Origin: an uncultured Armatimonadota bacterium
GTDB lineage: Bacteria > Armatimonadota > Fimbriimonadia > Fimbriimonadales > Fimbriimonadaceae
Direction: 5' to 3'
DNA length: 64,000 nucleotides
Assembly (NCBI GenBank): GCA_903927025.1
Contig: CAIYLG010000051.1
Span: 62,001 to 126,000 of the forward strand
In this document: positions 24,574 through 35,117 of the stretch, in pieces
How positions within the stretch are numbered: the stretch's first letter is position 1
Layout of the letters: the number at the start of each line of letters is the position of its first letter
Position numbers and translations under genes: made by a program
Notes under the pieces: generated by a model
Told to the model about the DNA's origin: nothing
Seen by the model: the letters and a program-made list of their open reading frames with translations, nothing else
The model's database searches: none

Positions 24574-25986
24574 TTAAATGTGGTTGGAAATGTAAGGCGG
24601 ATAGGACGCAACAATATCATACGCGCTTGTTGCCGCACCCTTTCCGAGTTCGGCACGGCGAGTTCCTCCATCGTCCTTCATGTCGGGGCCAAGACTGTAA
24701 ATTCGAACTTCGCTCTTCGAACTTTTGACATGAAGCGGTTGGTGGCTAAATGGATCATCCCAGGTGCCAGGGATCTGGCTAGCCGAATTCGGCCAATTTC
24801 CCATCTTTTGCTTGACGTCCATGGCCGCCATAAGTGCCTTGGTCACTATAGCCTGGGCGCGAATCCTGCCGATGGCGGTGGCGAACTCAGGGAGGGCCGA
24901 GCTCTCAATGCCAGCAGCAATAGCACTGCCGGTTTGGCGTCTGCCCCATCCGTCAGCAATCTTGCGCAGCGATTTTGCCAAGGCAATAGGATCAGCCGCT
25001 TCATCCCGGATGGCAGGAGCGACCTCGCACCAAAGCTGAAAATGCCGCGCCGCATAGGCTCTCGATTTTGATTCTTTCGGGAGCCCCGTGCGAACCGCCT
25101 GATCGGGATGGGTGCTGGTGATGCCGGGTCCAGAGTTCGCTCCTGGGATCTCGCCAGAAGATGCCAGAGCGTCGATGGGATGCTCGAAATTCCGGTAGCA
25201 CACCAGTCCCTCGTAGGCACGAACGCGATATAGCCGCTGGATATCAGGCAGATCCTTGTCTGACCCTAAGAGTGCGTTTAGGCGTCCGCGCAAATCGGGG
25301 CGGTTGATCCATTTGCCAGCATAGGCTTCGACCTCACCCAGAACGAGGGCTTCTACCGAGAACCCGACCATGATTGCGGTGGTGCTCGGCATCCGGCTCG
25401 TCCGGACGCCAAGCTTCCAGGCGACGCCAAGGTCATCGATCGCACTTTCTTCGCGCCCGTCTGAGGCTCTGCACCTGGCGCGCAGGCAAAGTAGCCTCAC
25501 AAACTGTCGAAGGCTGCTTAGGATCTGGCTGCCTCCTTCTCCGAACCGGTCAGGGTCGATGCCCAAGTCTAAGGACTGCTTCGACACCGCGCGCTTGACC
25601 TCGTCTAAGATCGGTGCCAAGGGTTGGAGCTGAATGTCAGCCTCTTTGAACCTACCTTGATTGATAAGTTCCATGATCGGTTCTGGCTTGGCGGGGGTCT
25701 TTAGGAGTCCCAGTTGCTTAACCGCTTTGTTGAAGAGAGGGTCGCCATCATCTTCCTCTCTCTGCGGTCCCTCAATAATGTCTTTAGATTCCCACGCCCA
25801 ACCTGCGGCTCGATAGGCTTTTGCATCGGCATCAACATGTTCTGCCGTCGAGTCGAAGTCGGAATATCGGCTGAAGAGAAAGGCGAAATAGGACCCAGTC
25901 GCGGCAGATACTGCGCATAGAAGGAGCATGAACCCGTAGAGCCACGACCTGACTGATTTCTTGCTCGACTTCCGTCCACCCTCCAT
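24574..25986 (-). CDS. Hypothetical membrane-anchored protein with pilin-like C-terminal motif
   Basis: A 470-residue protein with a single N-terminal membrane anchor (about residues 14-37, basic residues before it) and a large outer region that looks mainly helical. The C-terminus contains IYSLGPDMKDDGG, a motif common at the end of general-secretion pseudopilins and related envelope proteins, where an Asp-rich loop binds calcium. I do not recognise the family otherwise. A CATAAT hexamer lies four bases before the ATG. It is unrelated in sequence to its neighbours and its role is unknown. Confidence 0.7.
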   Translation of the reverse strand: MEGGRKSSKKSVRSWLYGFMLLLCAVSAATGSYFAFLFSRYSDFDSTAEHVDADAKAYRAAGWAWESKDIIEGPQREEDDGDPLFNKAVKQLGLLKTPAKPEPIMELINQGRFKEADIQLQPLAPILDEVKRAVSKQSLDLGIDPDRFGEGGSQILSSLRQFVRLLCLRARCRASDGREESAIDDLGVAWKLGVRTSRMPSTTAIMVGFSVEALVLGEVEAYAGKWINRPDLRGRLNALLGSDKDLPDIQRLYRVRAYEGLVCYRNFEHPIDALASSGEIPGANSGPGITSTHPDQAVRTGLPKESKSRAYAARHFQLWCEVAPAIRDEAADPIALAKSLRKIADGWGRRQTGSAIAAGIESSALPEFATAIGRIRAQAIVTKALMAAMDVKQKMGNWPNSASQIPGTWDDPFSHQPLHVKSSKSEVRIYSLGPDMKDDGGTRRAELGKGAATSAYDIVASYPPYISNHI

Positions 25987-26266
25987 CGCTATTATGTTGG
26001 GCGCTAAAGACTCGAAAGAAATACATAAAGTTCAATTCTCGCCTTGATTCAGGCAAGTTTTGATACCAATCCAGCATTTAGGAAGTTGTTCAAACACAAA
26101 GGTATTTCTGAGCGGATGCTTCCGGGTGATTGGTGCCGTCGCCACCGATTGCGAAAGCTCGGAGTAAGTCAAGGCGCGGCGTGTATCCTAGTTCCGTCGA
26201 GCGCTGAATCCAATGGATCTGATATTTTCAGAAGTCGCCCGTCTGCATTTCAGAGGAGAATTGCTG

Positions 26267-29200
26267 ATGAATAGTCGTCTGGGTCACTGGTGCGCCCGCA
26301 AGAGTTGGTTGCCCGTTTTGGTGTTCTGCCAGTTGACGCCATCCTCCGCCCAAGCTCAAGAAATACCGCGCGGCGTCGCGGTTTGGAAGCCCGAGTTAGG
26401 CAATGTACGGGCACGAATCATCGTGGGAGCGAAGTCCGATGCCGTCCGAGTTCGTATCTTGTGGCGACGGCGAGACATTTCTCCTGAAAAGAAAGGCTTG
26501 ATCCTTGTGGATGCGGCCACAGGAAAGCCGGTGCGAAACGTTGTGCCCATTCGAGTGGTTCGCGAGGCCGGGGATATCGTCTTTCAAGCCACGTCGGGGC
26601 CCGGAGAGTACGACCTCTACTATCTGCCGTTCCAAACGTCCGGCTCCCCCTACTTTCCCGTCGTCACTTATCCGGCATCCAAGTCGGAAGTCGATCCAGC
26701 CTGGCTGCAAGCTCTGAATTTGGGGGATGGACATTGGCGAGACCTTCCAGAAGCTGGGGCCATTCAGATTCAGTCTCGAACCGATTGGAACCGGTCCGAT
26801 CCGATGGAGGTCATCGCGGGTGAGGATGAAACCAATCATCTGAGACTGGCCCATCCGGACTCACCCTTCATGGTTTTTCCCGAAGATAGGGCCCACCCGA
26901 TCCGAATGACCAGCGACCTGCCCGAACGGTGGATGGCGAAGGGACCCTCAGAAGACTTTGTCGCAGAGGCAGACCGCGGCGAGTACCTAAGCTTCCAGCT
27001 TGGGGTGTGGGCACATCGTCGCCGTCTTGATCGCCTAACTGTTTCCACTGGACCGCTTACTGGGCCTCATCGTAAATATATTCCTGCCTCCTCCATCAAG
27101 TGCATCAACCAGGGAGGAACCGACTGGATCGGCAGGAAGTTCACCAAGGTGATCTCGGTGGCGAGTGGAGAAGTCGCCCCGATATGGATGGGAGTCCAAG
27201 TTCCGAAGAACCTCAGGCCAGGGAAGTACAGTGGCATCATCGTCCTGGATGCGGGAAAGGCAGGTGCGCGCCAGGTTCGGCTTAGCATCACCGTGAAGCC
27301 AAACTTAGTGGCGGATGCTGGAGACTCTGACCCGTTCAGGATGTCGCGCCTTCGCTGGCTGGATTCCACCATCGGGTTGGATGACGAAGTGGTGGCACCG
27401 TACACACCGCTGAATTTCATACCAGGAGGCATTGCCTGTTTGGGAAGGAGCTTCAAATTTGCCTCGACGGGTCTTCCCGCAGATATTGGGAGCGGGACGC
27501 ATAAAGTGCTTTCGGGTCCGATTCGGTTGGTGGTCAATCTGCAGGGCAAAGCCGCTCCTTGGAGTTCACGACCGACGAGAATCCTCCACCGGTCGCCTGG
27601 TGCTATCACTCAGGAAACGATATCCAAGTCGGGAGCGCTGACGATGGTGTGCACCTCCAAGCTCGAAGCCGATGGATATGTCAACTACAAGGTAAGCCTC
27701 TCCGCTTCCGCAAAGGTGGAGGCAAACGATATCAGCCTTGAACTGCCGGTGCGACGCGATGTTGCCCAGTTTCTGATGGGGATGGGGTTCAAGGGTGGCG
27801 CACTTCCACCCAAATGGTATTGGGACTGGAAACAGGGCTACGCCAACAACATGGTTTGGCTCGGATCGCCGGAAGCGGGGATACAGTGCAAGCTGAAGGG
27901 CCCGGAGGAGTCTTGGGACCTCTTCCACCTGACTTCAATTCCGGATGCATGGTCAAACGGGGGGAAGGGCGGAGTCGCCATCTGGGGTGCAGGGAGTGAC
28001 TCTGTTCTCGTCAAAGCCTCCAGTGGATTCCGAGAACTGGCCCAGGGACAAACGCTCCACTTCAACTTTGGACTTCTCGTCACTCCGGTAAAGCCACTTG
28101 ATCCTGCCCACTGGTCACAGCGATACGATCACGAATTCATCTCACCGGAAAAGGCAAAGGCGAATGGCGCCACCATCATCAACGTCCATCAGGGCAACAG
28201 CCTGAACCCCAACATTAACTATCCGTTCCTGCACGCGGACAAGATGGCCGCCTACATCAAGCAGGCTCATGCCTTGGGTCTTAAGGTCAAGATCTACTAC
28301 ACGGTTCGAGAACTCTCAAACCGGGTTGCCGAAATCTGGGCGCTACGCGCTTTAGGCGCAGAGATCTTCGTCGATGGCCAAGGCGGTGGTGATTCGTGGC
28401 TTCAGGAACACCTCGTCTCCCACTATAAGCCAGCGTGGCACACGCCTTTGGAGGATGGTTCGGTAGATGCCGCAATCATCACTGCGGGCCTCTCTCGCTG
28501 GCACAACTACTACCTTGAGGGCTTGTCGTGGCTGATCAAGAACGTTGGGATCGACGGGCTGTATCTGGACGGAATTGGCTACGACCGCGAGATCATGAAA
28601 CGCGTTCGCAAGGTCATGGACCGCACCCGACCCGGTTGCCTGATTGACTTCCACTGCGGAAACAGCTTTGAGCCTCAGTACGGCATGAACAGTTGCGCCA
28701 ACCAGTTCATGGAGCATTTCCCGTACATGAACAGCCTTTGGTTCGGCGAGGGGTACGACTACAACGAATCCCCCGATTACTGGCTCACGGAGATTTCGGG
28801 CATTCCGTATGGCATGTACGGTGAGATGCTCCAAGGCAACGGTAACCCTTGGCGAGGGATGATTTACGGAATGACTGCCCGCTACTACAGCGGCGCCGAC
28901 CCAAAGCACATCTGGAAACTGTGGGATGACTTCGGCATCGCCCAGGCAAAGATGATCGGCTACTGGTCGCCAAGCTGCCCAGTGAAGACGAGTGATAAAG
29001 ACGTCCTCGCCACCGCCTACGTCAAACCCAGCAAAACCCTGATCTCCATCGCCAGTTGGAACAGGCAACCGACCAAGGTGAATCTCCAGATCAACTGGAA
29101 AGCACTCGGGCTGGACCCAGCCAAGGTCACCCTCTCTGCACCCGAAATCAAAGGATTTCAACCTGCCGAAGAGTTCACACCAGAATCCGAAATCCCCGTC

Positions 29201-29272
29201 GAACCAGGAAAGGGGTGGCTAATTGTGGTGAAAGCCAAGGCTGCGCCTCTTCCTCTACCCCAGCGGGGTTGA
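26267..29272 (+). CDS. Secreted DUF6067 glycoside-hydrolase-like protein
   Basis: A 1001-residue secreted protein. The stretch RLRWLDSTIGLDDEVVAPYT near residue 360 is characteristic of DUF6067 proteins, usually annotated as putative glycoside hydrolases. Before it lies a beta-rich N-terminal region. After it comes a barrel-like region with GLYLDGIGYDRE and CLIDFHCGN, where acidic catalytic residues could sit. I chose the ATG at 26267, eight bases after the strong site GAGGAG, because it yields a signal peptide ending at SSAQAQ. The longer frame to 26213 adds residues before the signal. Substrate is not known; the context suggests plant or mucin-like glycans. Confidence 0.82.
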   Translation: MNSRLGHWCARKSWLPVLVFCQLTPSSAQAQEIPRGVAVWKPELGNVRARIIVGAKSDAVRVRILWRRRDISPEKKGLILVDAATGKPVRNVVPIRVVREAGDIVFQATSGPGEYDLYYLPFQTSGSPYFPVVTYPASKSEVDPAWLQALNLGDGHWRDLPEAGAIQIQSRTDWNRSDPMEVIAGEDETNHLRLAHPDSPFMVFPEDRAHPIRMTSDLPERWMAKGPSEDFVAEADRGEYLSFQLGVWAHRRRLDRLTVSTGPLTGPHRKYIPASSIKCINQGGTDWIGRKFTKVISVASGEVAPIWMGVQVPKNLRPGKYSGIIVLDAGKAGARQVRLSITVKPNLVADAGDSDPFRMSRLRWLDSTIGLDDEVVAPYTPLNFIPGGIACLGRSFKFASTGLPADIGSGTHKVLSGPIRLVVNLQGKAAPWSSRPTRILHRSPGAITQETISKSGALTMVCTSKLEADGYVNYKVSLSASAKVEANDISLELPVRRDVAQFLMGMGFKGGALPPKWYWDWKQGYANNMVWLGSPEAGIQCKLKGPEESWDLFHLTSIPDAWSNGGKGGVAIWGAGSDSVLVKASSGFRELAQGQTLHFNFGLLVTPVKPLDPAHWSQRYDHEFISPEKAKANGATIINVHQGNSLNPNINYPFLHADKMAAYIKQAHALGLKVKIYYTVRELSNRVAEIWALRALGAEIFVDGQGGGDSWLQEHLVSHYKPAWHTPLEDGSVDAAIITAGLSRWHNYYLEGLSWLIKNVGIDGLYLDGIGYDREIMKRVRKVMDRTRPGCLIDFHCGNSFEPQYGMNSCANQFMEHFPYMNSLWFGEGYDYNESPDYWLTEISGIPYGMYGEMLQGNGNPWRGMIYGMTARYYSGADPKHIWKLWDDFGIAQAKMIGYWSPSCPVKTSDKDVLATAYVKPSKTLISIASWNRQPTKVNLQINWKALGLDPAKVTLSAPEIKGFQPAEEFTPESEIPVEPGKGWLIVVKAKAAPLPLPQRG

Positions 29273-29281
29273 GCAACCTAG

Positions 29282-29334
29282 CCACGCGGTGGGCGCAAAG
29301 CGCCTACCCGTGGATCTGGGCCGCCACGCGGCCC
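29282..29334. repeat. Two short-loop hairpins after the DUF6067 gene
   Basis: An imperfect long hairpin (29282-29313, CCACG...CGTGG with inner GGGCGC/GCGCCT and loop AAA) is followed by GGGCCGC/GCGGCCC with loop CAC (29318-29334). Neither has a T-tract. They begin ten bases after the stop codon and fill most of the gap to the next gene. Confidence 0.6.
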
Positions 29335-29407
29335 CCGCGAAGCGCCAAAAACCCTTTCGGATTTCCTTTGCTCGCCGGCGTGGAAACCTCATACTTTCAA
29401 CTACGAA

Positions 29408-30121
29408 ATGAAGGTCAACTCCCAAGTCACCATCCTCGAACTCCCGATGGTGTTCAACAATGTCGAGCGCATCCTCAATCTGACGCTGATCAGCGACCCG
29501 CTCGGCGGCTTGACCCTGGTGGACACCGGACTGCCCAATCAGGTGGAGCTTATCGAGGCTGCGATGGCGAAGGACGGATTTTCAATCGACAACATCCGGC
29601 AGATCGTGCTCACCCACCACGACCTCGACCACGTCGGCTCTCTGAACGAACTGGTTAAGCGAACTGGAGCCAAAGTGATTGCGCTGAAAGAGGAGGTCCC
29701 ATACATCGACGGGACTCTGATAAGCACCAAGTACCCTTCCGATGAGGTTCTGCGAAATCGCCCGGAGCTCGCGAAGCTGCTTGAAAGCTGTGTACCGACT
29801 GCGGTCGACGAGCCTGTCGTGGATCGAACAATCCTCGATTCTTCAGGCGGCGCAGTAGTGATCGCCACTCCTGGACACACTCCCGGTCACCTGTGCCTTT
29901 ATCTGCCTATGGTCAAGACCTTGATCACGGGCGACGCCCTGGTCAGCGAGAACGGAGTTCTGAAAGGTCCCGTGGAGTCTGCCACGCCAGATATGGAAGC
30001 CGCAAAGCAGTCTGTCAGGAAGCTGACCCGCGTCAACGTGACAACCATCGTCTGCTACCACGGCGGCCTCGTCGCCGACGACGCCAACGGTCAACTCCAG
30101 CGACTTGCGATGTCACTCTAA
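29408..30121 (+). CDS. MBL-fold metallo-hydrolase
   Basis: A 237-residue cytoplasmic enzyme of the metallo-beta-lactamase superfamily. Metal ligands are visible in THHDLDH (HxHxDH-like), GHTPGH, the aspartate of ITGDAL and the final CYHGG. The type is close to general MBL hydrolases acting on thioesters, lactones or small esters. The reaction cannot be specified. No clear promoter is visible; the gene ends about 50 bp before the tRNA. Confidence 0.9.
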   Translation: MKVNSQVTILELPMVFNNVERILNLTLISDPLGGLTLVDTGLPNQVELIEAAMAKDGFSIDNIRQIVLTHHDLDHVGSLNELVKRTGAKVIALKEEVPYIDGTLISTKYPSDEVLRNRPELAKLLESCVPTAVDEPVVDRTILDSSGGAVVIATPGHTPGHLCLYLPMVKTLITGDALVSENGVLKGPVESATPDMEAAKQSVRKLTRVNVTTIVCYHGGLVADDANGQLQRLAMSL

Positions 30122-30172
30122 CAGGCAGCTTGCGCCGAAGCCGAAGCTGGAGGTATCCTTTTTCCCTGCTTC

Positions 30173-30249
<77 letters not shown>

Positions 30250-30252
30250 AGC

Positions 30253-30292
30253 ATCTCCTCAGGTTCCTTGAATCTGAGGAGATTTTTGTTTT
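30253..30292 (+). terminator. Intrinsic terminator of the tRNA-Ile gene
   Basis: ATCTCCTCAGGTTC pairs with GAATCTGAGGAGAT (one G-T pair) across a CTT loop, giving a 14-bp stem. TTTTTGTTTT follows, overlapping the stem end. It starts four bases after the tRNA. Confidence 0.9.
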
Positions 30293-30410
30293 CAGGTGAC
30301 GTCTTTCCGTCTACTGGTCCGAACGGCTGAACGCCATTCGTGGGGCACCACTGGCAGATGGGCGGGAGGACCGAGCATCAGAGGAGCAATTGATCACCTG
30401 AGTCAGGGCG

Positions 30411-30626
30411 CTACGAGACGAGCCTGCGGAAGAGTTTCAGGGAAGTGAGCTCGCCGTCATTGGTGGAAACGGTCTCCCCATCGTCCGCGACGAAGAGGTA
30501 GGTGAACCCGACCGAGATGGTTTTGCTGATCAAAGTTGGGTCCTGCCTCGCGGTGCGCTCCCTTGCGACAGCGAATCTTTTCCCGTCAATCAAGCGAAGG
30601 ACGAAGTCACCGTTGATGAATGGCAT
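30411..30626 (-). CDS. Small hypothetical protein
   Basis: A short reading frame of 71 residues from the ATG at 30626 (92 if started at 30689). The translation begins MPFINGDFVLRLIDGKRFAV and looks like a folded beta-rich domain with balanced composition: no signal, no membrane helix. I do not recognise it. Coding likelihood rests on composition only. It may be spurious. Confidence 0.4.
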   Translation of the reverse strand: MPFINGDFVLRLIDGKRFAVARERTARQDPTLISKTISVGFTYLFVADDGETVSTNDGELTSLKLFRRLVS

Positions 30627-30942
30627 AGTACAGCGTGACACTATCCAGGGGGTAATCCTCGGTTGAGGGGCGAACTTGAGTTCAGCCACGCGAAATAGAG
30701 CAAGTTTGCGGAACTCCCACGCCTATTTGTCGGAAGATGGTATTTACATATCGCAACAAGCCAGGCCGGTCCAGTTGGAAACTCACCTTCATTAGCCACG
30801 TTACGAGATAAGTTGAACGTTGGCTATTTCGTGTTTTGGTATTCCAGTTCTGGCCCAACGAGCTTGATGTTGCCAACTATCTAGCTGCACTTTGCGAAAT
30901 GCTCGACTCGATCGTAAAATCCTAGATATTGGTGAATGCGAT

Positions 30943-32223
30943 ATGAACCAGCAACCCGAAAGGCTAGCGAAGCAGAGCCGGGCGGCTATGGCACTTTATT
31001 TGACCGCCGGAATGGCGCAAAGGGTGGAGCACGCGCACCTGGGGCCGGATGAGATTGGTCGGCATTCGCTTTCCTCACCCTTCGTCATCAAGACATTTTT
31101 GAAGCAGTATCCCGGCGTCGCGTCTGACTTTCTGGTTCGGGCTGGAATAGACGCAGATACTTTGCTCCGTGCTATTGACCTTCCTGATGAACCCGAGGCC
31201 CAGCCCAAACCGCTGACGCTGTCAGAAAACCCGACCGAAGATCAGCGAAAGGTGTACGAGATCATGAAGGAGTTGGAGGACAATCGCCGGGCGAAAGGCG
31301 AGCCGGAGCCCTTCACGCTTCCTCTCAAGATGGCTTTGGCCTCAGCGAGAGGCGTGGCCACTGAGATGGGTGATGAAACGTACGGCGTGTGTGCCTTGGT
31401 GTCCTCCATTTTCGCAACCGAGTCGATTGCGCGGGATGCTCTTCTTGGAGTGGCGGATCCAACAAAGGTCGATGAGGCGCTTCAGTGGCTTCGTGTGCAG
31501 GCTGATCCTGATGACGGCCCAAACCTCATGGAGGCCAACAAGGTTCATATGCGAGAGGCCCTCGATCGCATGTGGCCAAAGATCCGCGAGGCGTCGAGTG
31601 AGCGAAACAAGGAGGCGATTCTAGCCGCGAGGGACAGGAAGTACGAAGAGAACCCTGATCTCTATGAGAAGCCGTTAGATATCGCCCAGCACCTTTCCAG
31701 ACAAGGGCCGGATGCTGACGATGACTACAGCAGGCGAGCAGGCGTTTGTTTACTCGCCGCCCGGAACGAGGCCCGGATTCGGCGTGCCAAGGAATGCACG
31801 TTGGACCATATGCTCGTCGCGCTCGTTAGGGACGGAACCGACACTGCCGCATTTCTTGACCGGCACAATATCGACCGGACAAAGTGGGCTGCTCGGCTTA
31901 ATGATTTACTTCCAAGAGCGGAGGAAGGACCTCGATGGCCGCCGGACGATCGAGCCTTGGGGATGAGCTTCCCATCAAATGTGCGCTATGAATTTAAGCC
32001 ATTGCCAGAAGGCGTAGATATCGAGAGTCTTTCACCCGAGGAGCGGAAAGAAGCTGTCACGCGCGTCGTGGATGCAAATCGCAAATTCACAGATCTCGTA
32101 ATGCTCCGAAAAATTCACGAGGAACCGCAGACATTTGCCTTTCAGCTCTTTGACGAAGCTGGGATCACGGCGGATGAACTCAAGGCGGAAATCAGGGCCC
32201 GAGAAACTCGCAATTCAGACTGA
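30943..32223 (+). CDS. Clp N-domain-like repeat protein without AAA ATPase
   Basis: A 426-residue cytoplasmic protein. At least three segments look like Clp R (N-terminal) repeats: around residues 120-185 (FTLPLKMALASARGVATEMG and GVCALVSSIFATESIARDAL), 250-315 (RRAGVCLLAARNEARIRRA and LDHMLVALVRDGTDTAAFL) and a weaker one at 370-425 (FAFQLFDEAGITADELKAEI). In ClpA, ClpB and ClpC such repeats bind substrates or adaptors. Here no ATPase module follows, so the protein may be an adaptor or a decoy for a Clp complex. I chose the ATG at 30943; the longer frame to 30892 adds unlikely residues. Confidence 0.65.
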   Translation: MNQQPERLAKQSRAAMALYLTAGMAQRVEHAHLGPDEIGRHSLSSPFVIKTFLKQYPGVASDFLVRAGIDADTLLRAIDLPDEPEAQPKPLTLSENPTEDQRKVYEIMKELEDNRRAKGEPEPFTLPLKMALASARGVATEMGDETYGVCALVSSIFATESIARDALLGVADPTKVDEALQWLRVQADPDDGPNLMEANKVHMREALDRMWPKIREASSERNKEAILAARDRKYEENPDLYEKPLDIAQHLSRQGPDADDDYSRRAGVCLLAARNEARIRRAKECTLDHMLVALVRDGTDTAAFLDRHNIDRTKWAARLNDLLPRAEEGPRWPPDDRALGMSFPSNVRYEFKPLPEGVDIESLSPEERKEAVTRVVDANRKFTDLVMLRKIHEEPQTFAFQLFDEAGITADELKAEIRARETRNSD

Positions 32224-32439
32224 CCAGGTTGGAAGCGGTCGGAGTCCAGTTCGAGGCACTGCCGTGGCGGTCCAGCTTTTTGATTGCCACGTGCTGGCTG
32301 GTCTGACCGGCTCTCTGAAACTCGGCAAGTTCAATGCGCCGCTCATGTGACGCCCGTGCCCTAAGAATTCATAAGCTGGGCATGCCTCAATCGTGCCGAG
32401 GAAGTGGTTGCGCCGTCGGCAGGTAACCTCCAACCGCCA

Positions 32440-34314
32440 ATGCGCCCTCTTCTGCTTGCCATCATCGTCGGCCTGAGTTCCTTTGCCGCACTTACTGACG
32501 CCCAGACCGCACCCGAGAAGCAGGCGTCCTCCTTCCCGGACGTCGTCCGTGAAGTCGACCAGGCGGCTGCTGCTTTTCGAGGCTTTGATCGGGATCAGGA
32601 CGGCACGGCTGAAATCCGCAACCTTGGCCGACTGAAGGGCGGGTTTGAGGCGAAGGGCAAGAATGGCGGCACCGTTATCGTGCTTGTGGAAAGTCGCCTC
32701 CTGGCCCAAATTGCCGGGCAGCCAGATTTGCGTCCCGCACTAAAGACCTTTGTCAAAGACATCGCCAACGGGGGCTCGAACGCGTTTGTTCTGGAAACTT
32801 CATTTTACGATGGGGCGGAACACCAAGATGGCCTCACGCTAATCGCCTATCGAGACTTTCTTCGCCGCCTTTATCTCAAGGTGAAGGAGTTCCAGGGCGT
32901 CATTTTCGTCGGCAACTTCCCGCAGGCGTTCATGGTTCGCCAATACGCCTGGCATCGAGACGACCCGGTCACACTGTTTGCCGGCACAGCGGCCGCGGTC
33001 AGCTTCAGCCAACCATGGGTTCGCGCGGTGGCTGAGCCGGTGGTTTCGCCCGCCGACATCGTCCTCGCCGATCTTGACGGCCGCTGGGACCGGATCTACG
33101 TCCGTCAGCCGATGAACGTGACTGACCTCAACGCGGTCTTCCCAAAGGGCTCTGACATCACCGAGAACTGGGAGATGACGTCCGAGCGGTACGAGGATTT
33201 CTTCTTCGTGCAGGATGGTCCATGGACCCAAGAGCCACAGGGCGGCCACCGGATGCGCTTTACGTTCGACCCGGAGCCGAACGAGGAGTGCTCATCCCCC
33301 GAAAAGAAGCTGCCGAATCCGCTGGGGCTCCCAAAGATTTCGGTGAGCAGGATCAATGCCTTCCACGCTGGTGTCGTCCCTGATCCCAAAATTCACGGAA
33401 TCAAGGGTGAGGGTCTGCTGGACGCAAATGGGATGCCTCAGACGGTTGAGTTCGCCAACGCCGAGTCGGTCCCCAGCATCATGAACGCCTGGGTTCCGTC
33501 GCCGGCGCTGGAGCGAACCCTGCTCGTGCAGTACTTCGCCCGCAACCACGCCTTCCGATCTGGAGGCTCATCCAATGTGTTGGGAGCATCCGCGGTCTCA
33601 ACCGGCTTGGGTTCTGACCTTGAGGAGCTGCGCGCAGACGTACCCGGCTGGAAAGACTTGAGCCCAAAGCAGTTCCTAGACACCGATATCACGATCACCG
33701 ACCTTGCGAAGTGGATGAAAGAGCCAGCGCTTGTCCGCGAAATTCGAGCTCACAGCAATGGGATCCTGTCGGCCTTCGAAGGCCCGAAGGACCTCGCCAG
33801 CCTTACGGCTGAGACGGGTGGACGCCCCTGGTATTGGACCCGAGAAGGGAACAAGCTGGTGCCTTCGCTAAGGGGCATCGGCGGCACGATGGGATTTGGT
33901 TTCTTGCGCACTCTCTACGAAAACAAGGCACTTCCTGGGAACGGCGTCCTCTACTTCCACACCGGATGCGAGGCGACTCGGCCCCTTGGTGCCGAAAATG
34001 AGCCGTTCAACAGCCCCGGATACGCCCGCTGGCAGCTTGCCGAATGCACGATGATGTACGGCAACGGACTGGCTCTGGTCGGAAGAGGCAAGGTGTTCTA
34101 CGACGAGCCACGAGAGTTCTGGAAGGTACTTGGCAAAGGCGGCACCTTCGGCGACGCCTGGAAGCGCTATTTCCAGGTGGAGTCTCAAGATGGAGAGTTG
34201 GCGAAAGACGGCATCGGCCGCAAGCGAAGCTACTTCTGGAGCCTCCTCGGAGACTTCACCCTGCGCCTGCCGGACGCATTGCTGAAGTCCCCTACAGACC
34301 TGAAGCGCTATTGA
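32440..34314 (+). CDS. Secreted C25 (gingipain)-like cysteine peptidase
   Basis: A 624-residue exported protein (signal [21 protein letters not shown]). The order of motifs resembles peptidase family C25: an early [11 protein letters not shown] strand like the family's LLVGD, a histidine followed by Asn-Gly (IRAHSNG), then a cysteine after a hydrophobic strand (YFHTGCEA), and a closing [10 protein letters not shown] comparable to the family's GDP motif. The His-Cys pair fits the caspase-like clan CD dyad. Sequence similarity to characterised gingipains is low. The 3' end overlaps the pseudopilin gene on the other strand by seven bases. An EF-hand-like DRDQDGTAE near residue 50 may bind calcium. 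Confidence 0.6.
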   Translation: MRPLLLAIIVGLSSFAALTDAQTAPEKQASSFPDVVREVDQAAAAFRGFDRDQDGTAEIRNLGRLKGGFEAKGKNGGTVIVLVESRLLAQIAGQPDLRPALKTFVKDIANGGSNAFVLETSFYDGAEHQDGLTLIAYRDFLRRLYLKVKEFQGVIFVGNFPQAFMVRQYAWHRDDPVTLFAGTAAAVSFSQPWVRAVAEPVVSPADIVLADLDGRWDRIYVRQPMNVTDLNAVFPKGSDITENWEMTSERYEDFFFVQDGPWTQEPQGGHRMRFTFDPEPNEECSSPEKKLPNPLGLPKISVSRINAFHAGVVPDPKIHGIKGEGLLDANGMPQTVEFANAESVPSIMNAWVPSPALERTLLVQYFARNHAFRSGGSSNVLGASAVSTGLGSDLEELRADVPGWKDLSPKQFLDTDITITDLAKWMKEPALVREIRAHSNGILSAFEGPKDLASLTAETGGRPWYWTREGNKLVPSLRGIGGTMGFGFLRTLYENKALPGNGVLYFHTGCEATRPLGAENEPFNSPGYARWQLAECTMMYGNGLALVGRGKVFYDEPREFWKVLGKGGTFGDAWKRYFQVESQDGELAKDGIGRKRSYFWSLLGDFTLRLPDALLKSPTDLKRY

Positions 34315-35117
34315 AGGTCCCAAAGGTATTTCGACCGGTCCGTGATGATCGTCTCTCCGAATTTGCTGGTGCTCGTCCAATTGGTGCCGCCAGTCAGTGC
34401 GCCAACCATGATGAGCTTTGCATGCCCATCTAAAAATCCGATCACACCGCCATTCTCTCGTGGACGGAAAATGCCTTGTTTGGACGAAGCAGGGTTAGTC
34501 TTCAGACCAAAGTAAAGGCTGTTCGTTGCTCCCCAGTCGCCGTAGCTGCAAACGTCGTTGGCCGTCTGCATTCCGGGGCCGTAGACGATCAGTGCTCCCA
34601 CATTGTCGTCCGGAGCATCCTGTCCGGTCTCCGCAAATTCGATGGTGCCGGCTGGATCCTGGGCAGAGGTTGACGAGATTGGAGTGCCGAAGGCGTTCCC
34701 GTTCGCCTGAAACGAGCCGCTGGAGCAGTCTGGCGATCGATTCATATAGCTCGCGTTGTATCCGTACTGGACGAAGTACTTCCAGTTATCCGGTGTCTTG
34801 GCTGACTTGCTCCACGCCGAAATGAGCCGGTCCCCGCCCAGGGGGCTAAAGAAGACGTCCCAGTTCTTGATATATGGCTGCACGCCCTCGCTCCAGGTGT
34901 GGAATGTATTGGTCTCAAGAGCGAGCGGAACCACATCGTCATTGTCGTTCGCGTACATCTGTGCTCCAAGTGCAATTTGCTTCACGTTGCTAAGGCTGGC
35001 TGTCTTCTTCGCAGCGAGTTTCGCCTGGGCGAAGACGGGGAAAAGGATGGCGGCAAGGATCGCAATGATAGCGATGACGACCAAAAGTTCGATAAGGGTA
35101 AATCCAAAACGTCGCAT
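34308..35117 (-). CDS. Pseudopilin-like protein (prepilin N-terminus, DGHA motif)
   Basis: A 269-residue type IV pilin-like protein. The class III signal [20 protein letters not shown] is cut by a prepilin peptidase after Gly, leaving a methylated Phe. The C-terminal part ends with [10 protein letters not shown], the H-X9-DG type motif of pseudopilins common in Planctomycetota and Armatimonadota. The start at 35117 follows the site GGAGG; the longer frame to 35222 precedes the signal. Upstream is a 580-bp region without a clear gene. The role is unknown; such proteins may form short surface fibres or secretion-system parts. Confidence 0.9.
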   Translation of the reverse strand: MRRFGFTLIELLVVIAIIAILAAILFPVFAQAKLAAKKTASLSNVKQIALGAQMYANDNDDVVPLALETNTFHTWSEGVQPYIKNWDVFFSPLGGDRLISAWSKSAKTPDNWKYFVQYGYNASYMNRSPDCSSGSFQANGNAFGTPISSTSAQDPAGTIEFAETGQDAPDDNVGALIVYGPGMQTANDVCSYGDWGATNSLYFGLKTNPASSKQGIFRPRENGGVIGFLDGHAKLIMVGALTGGTNWTSTSKFGETIITDRSKYLWDLQ

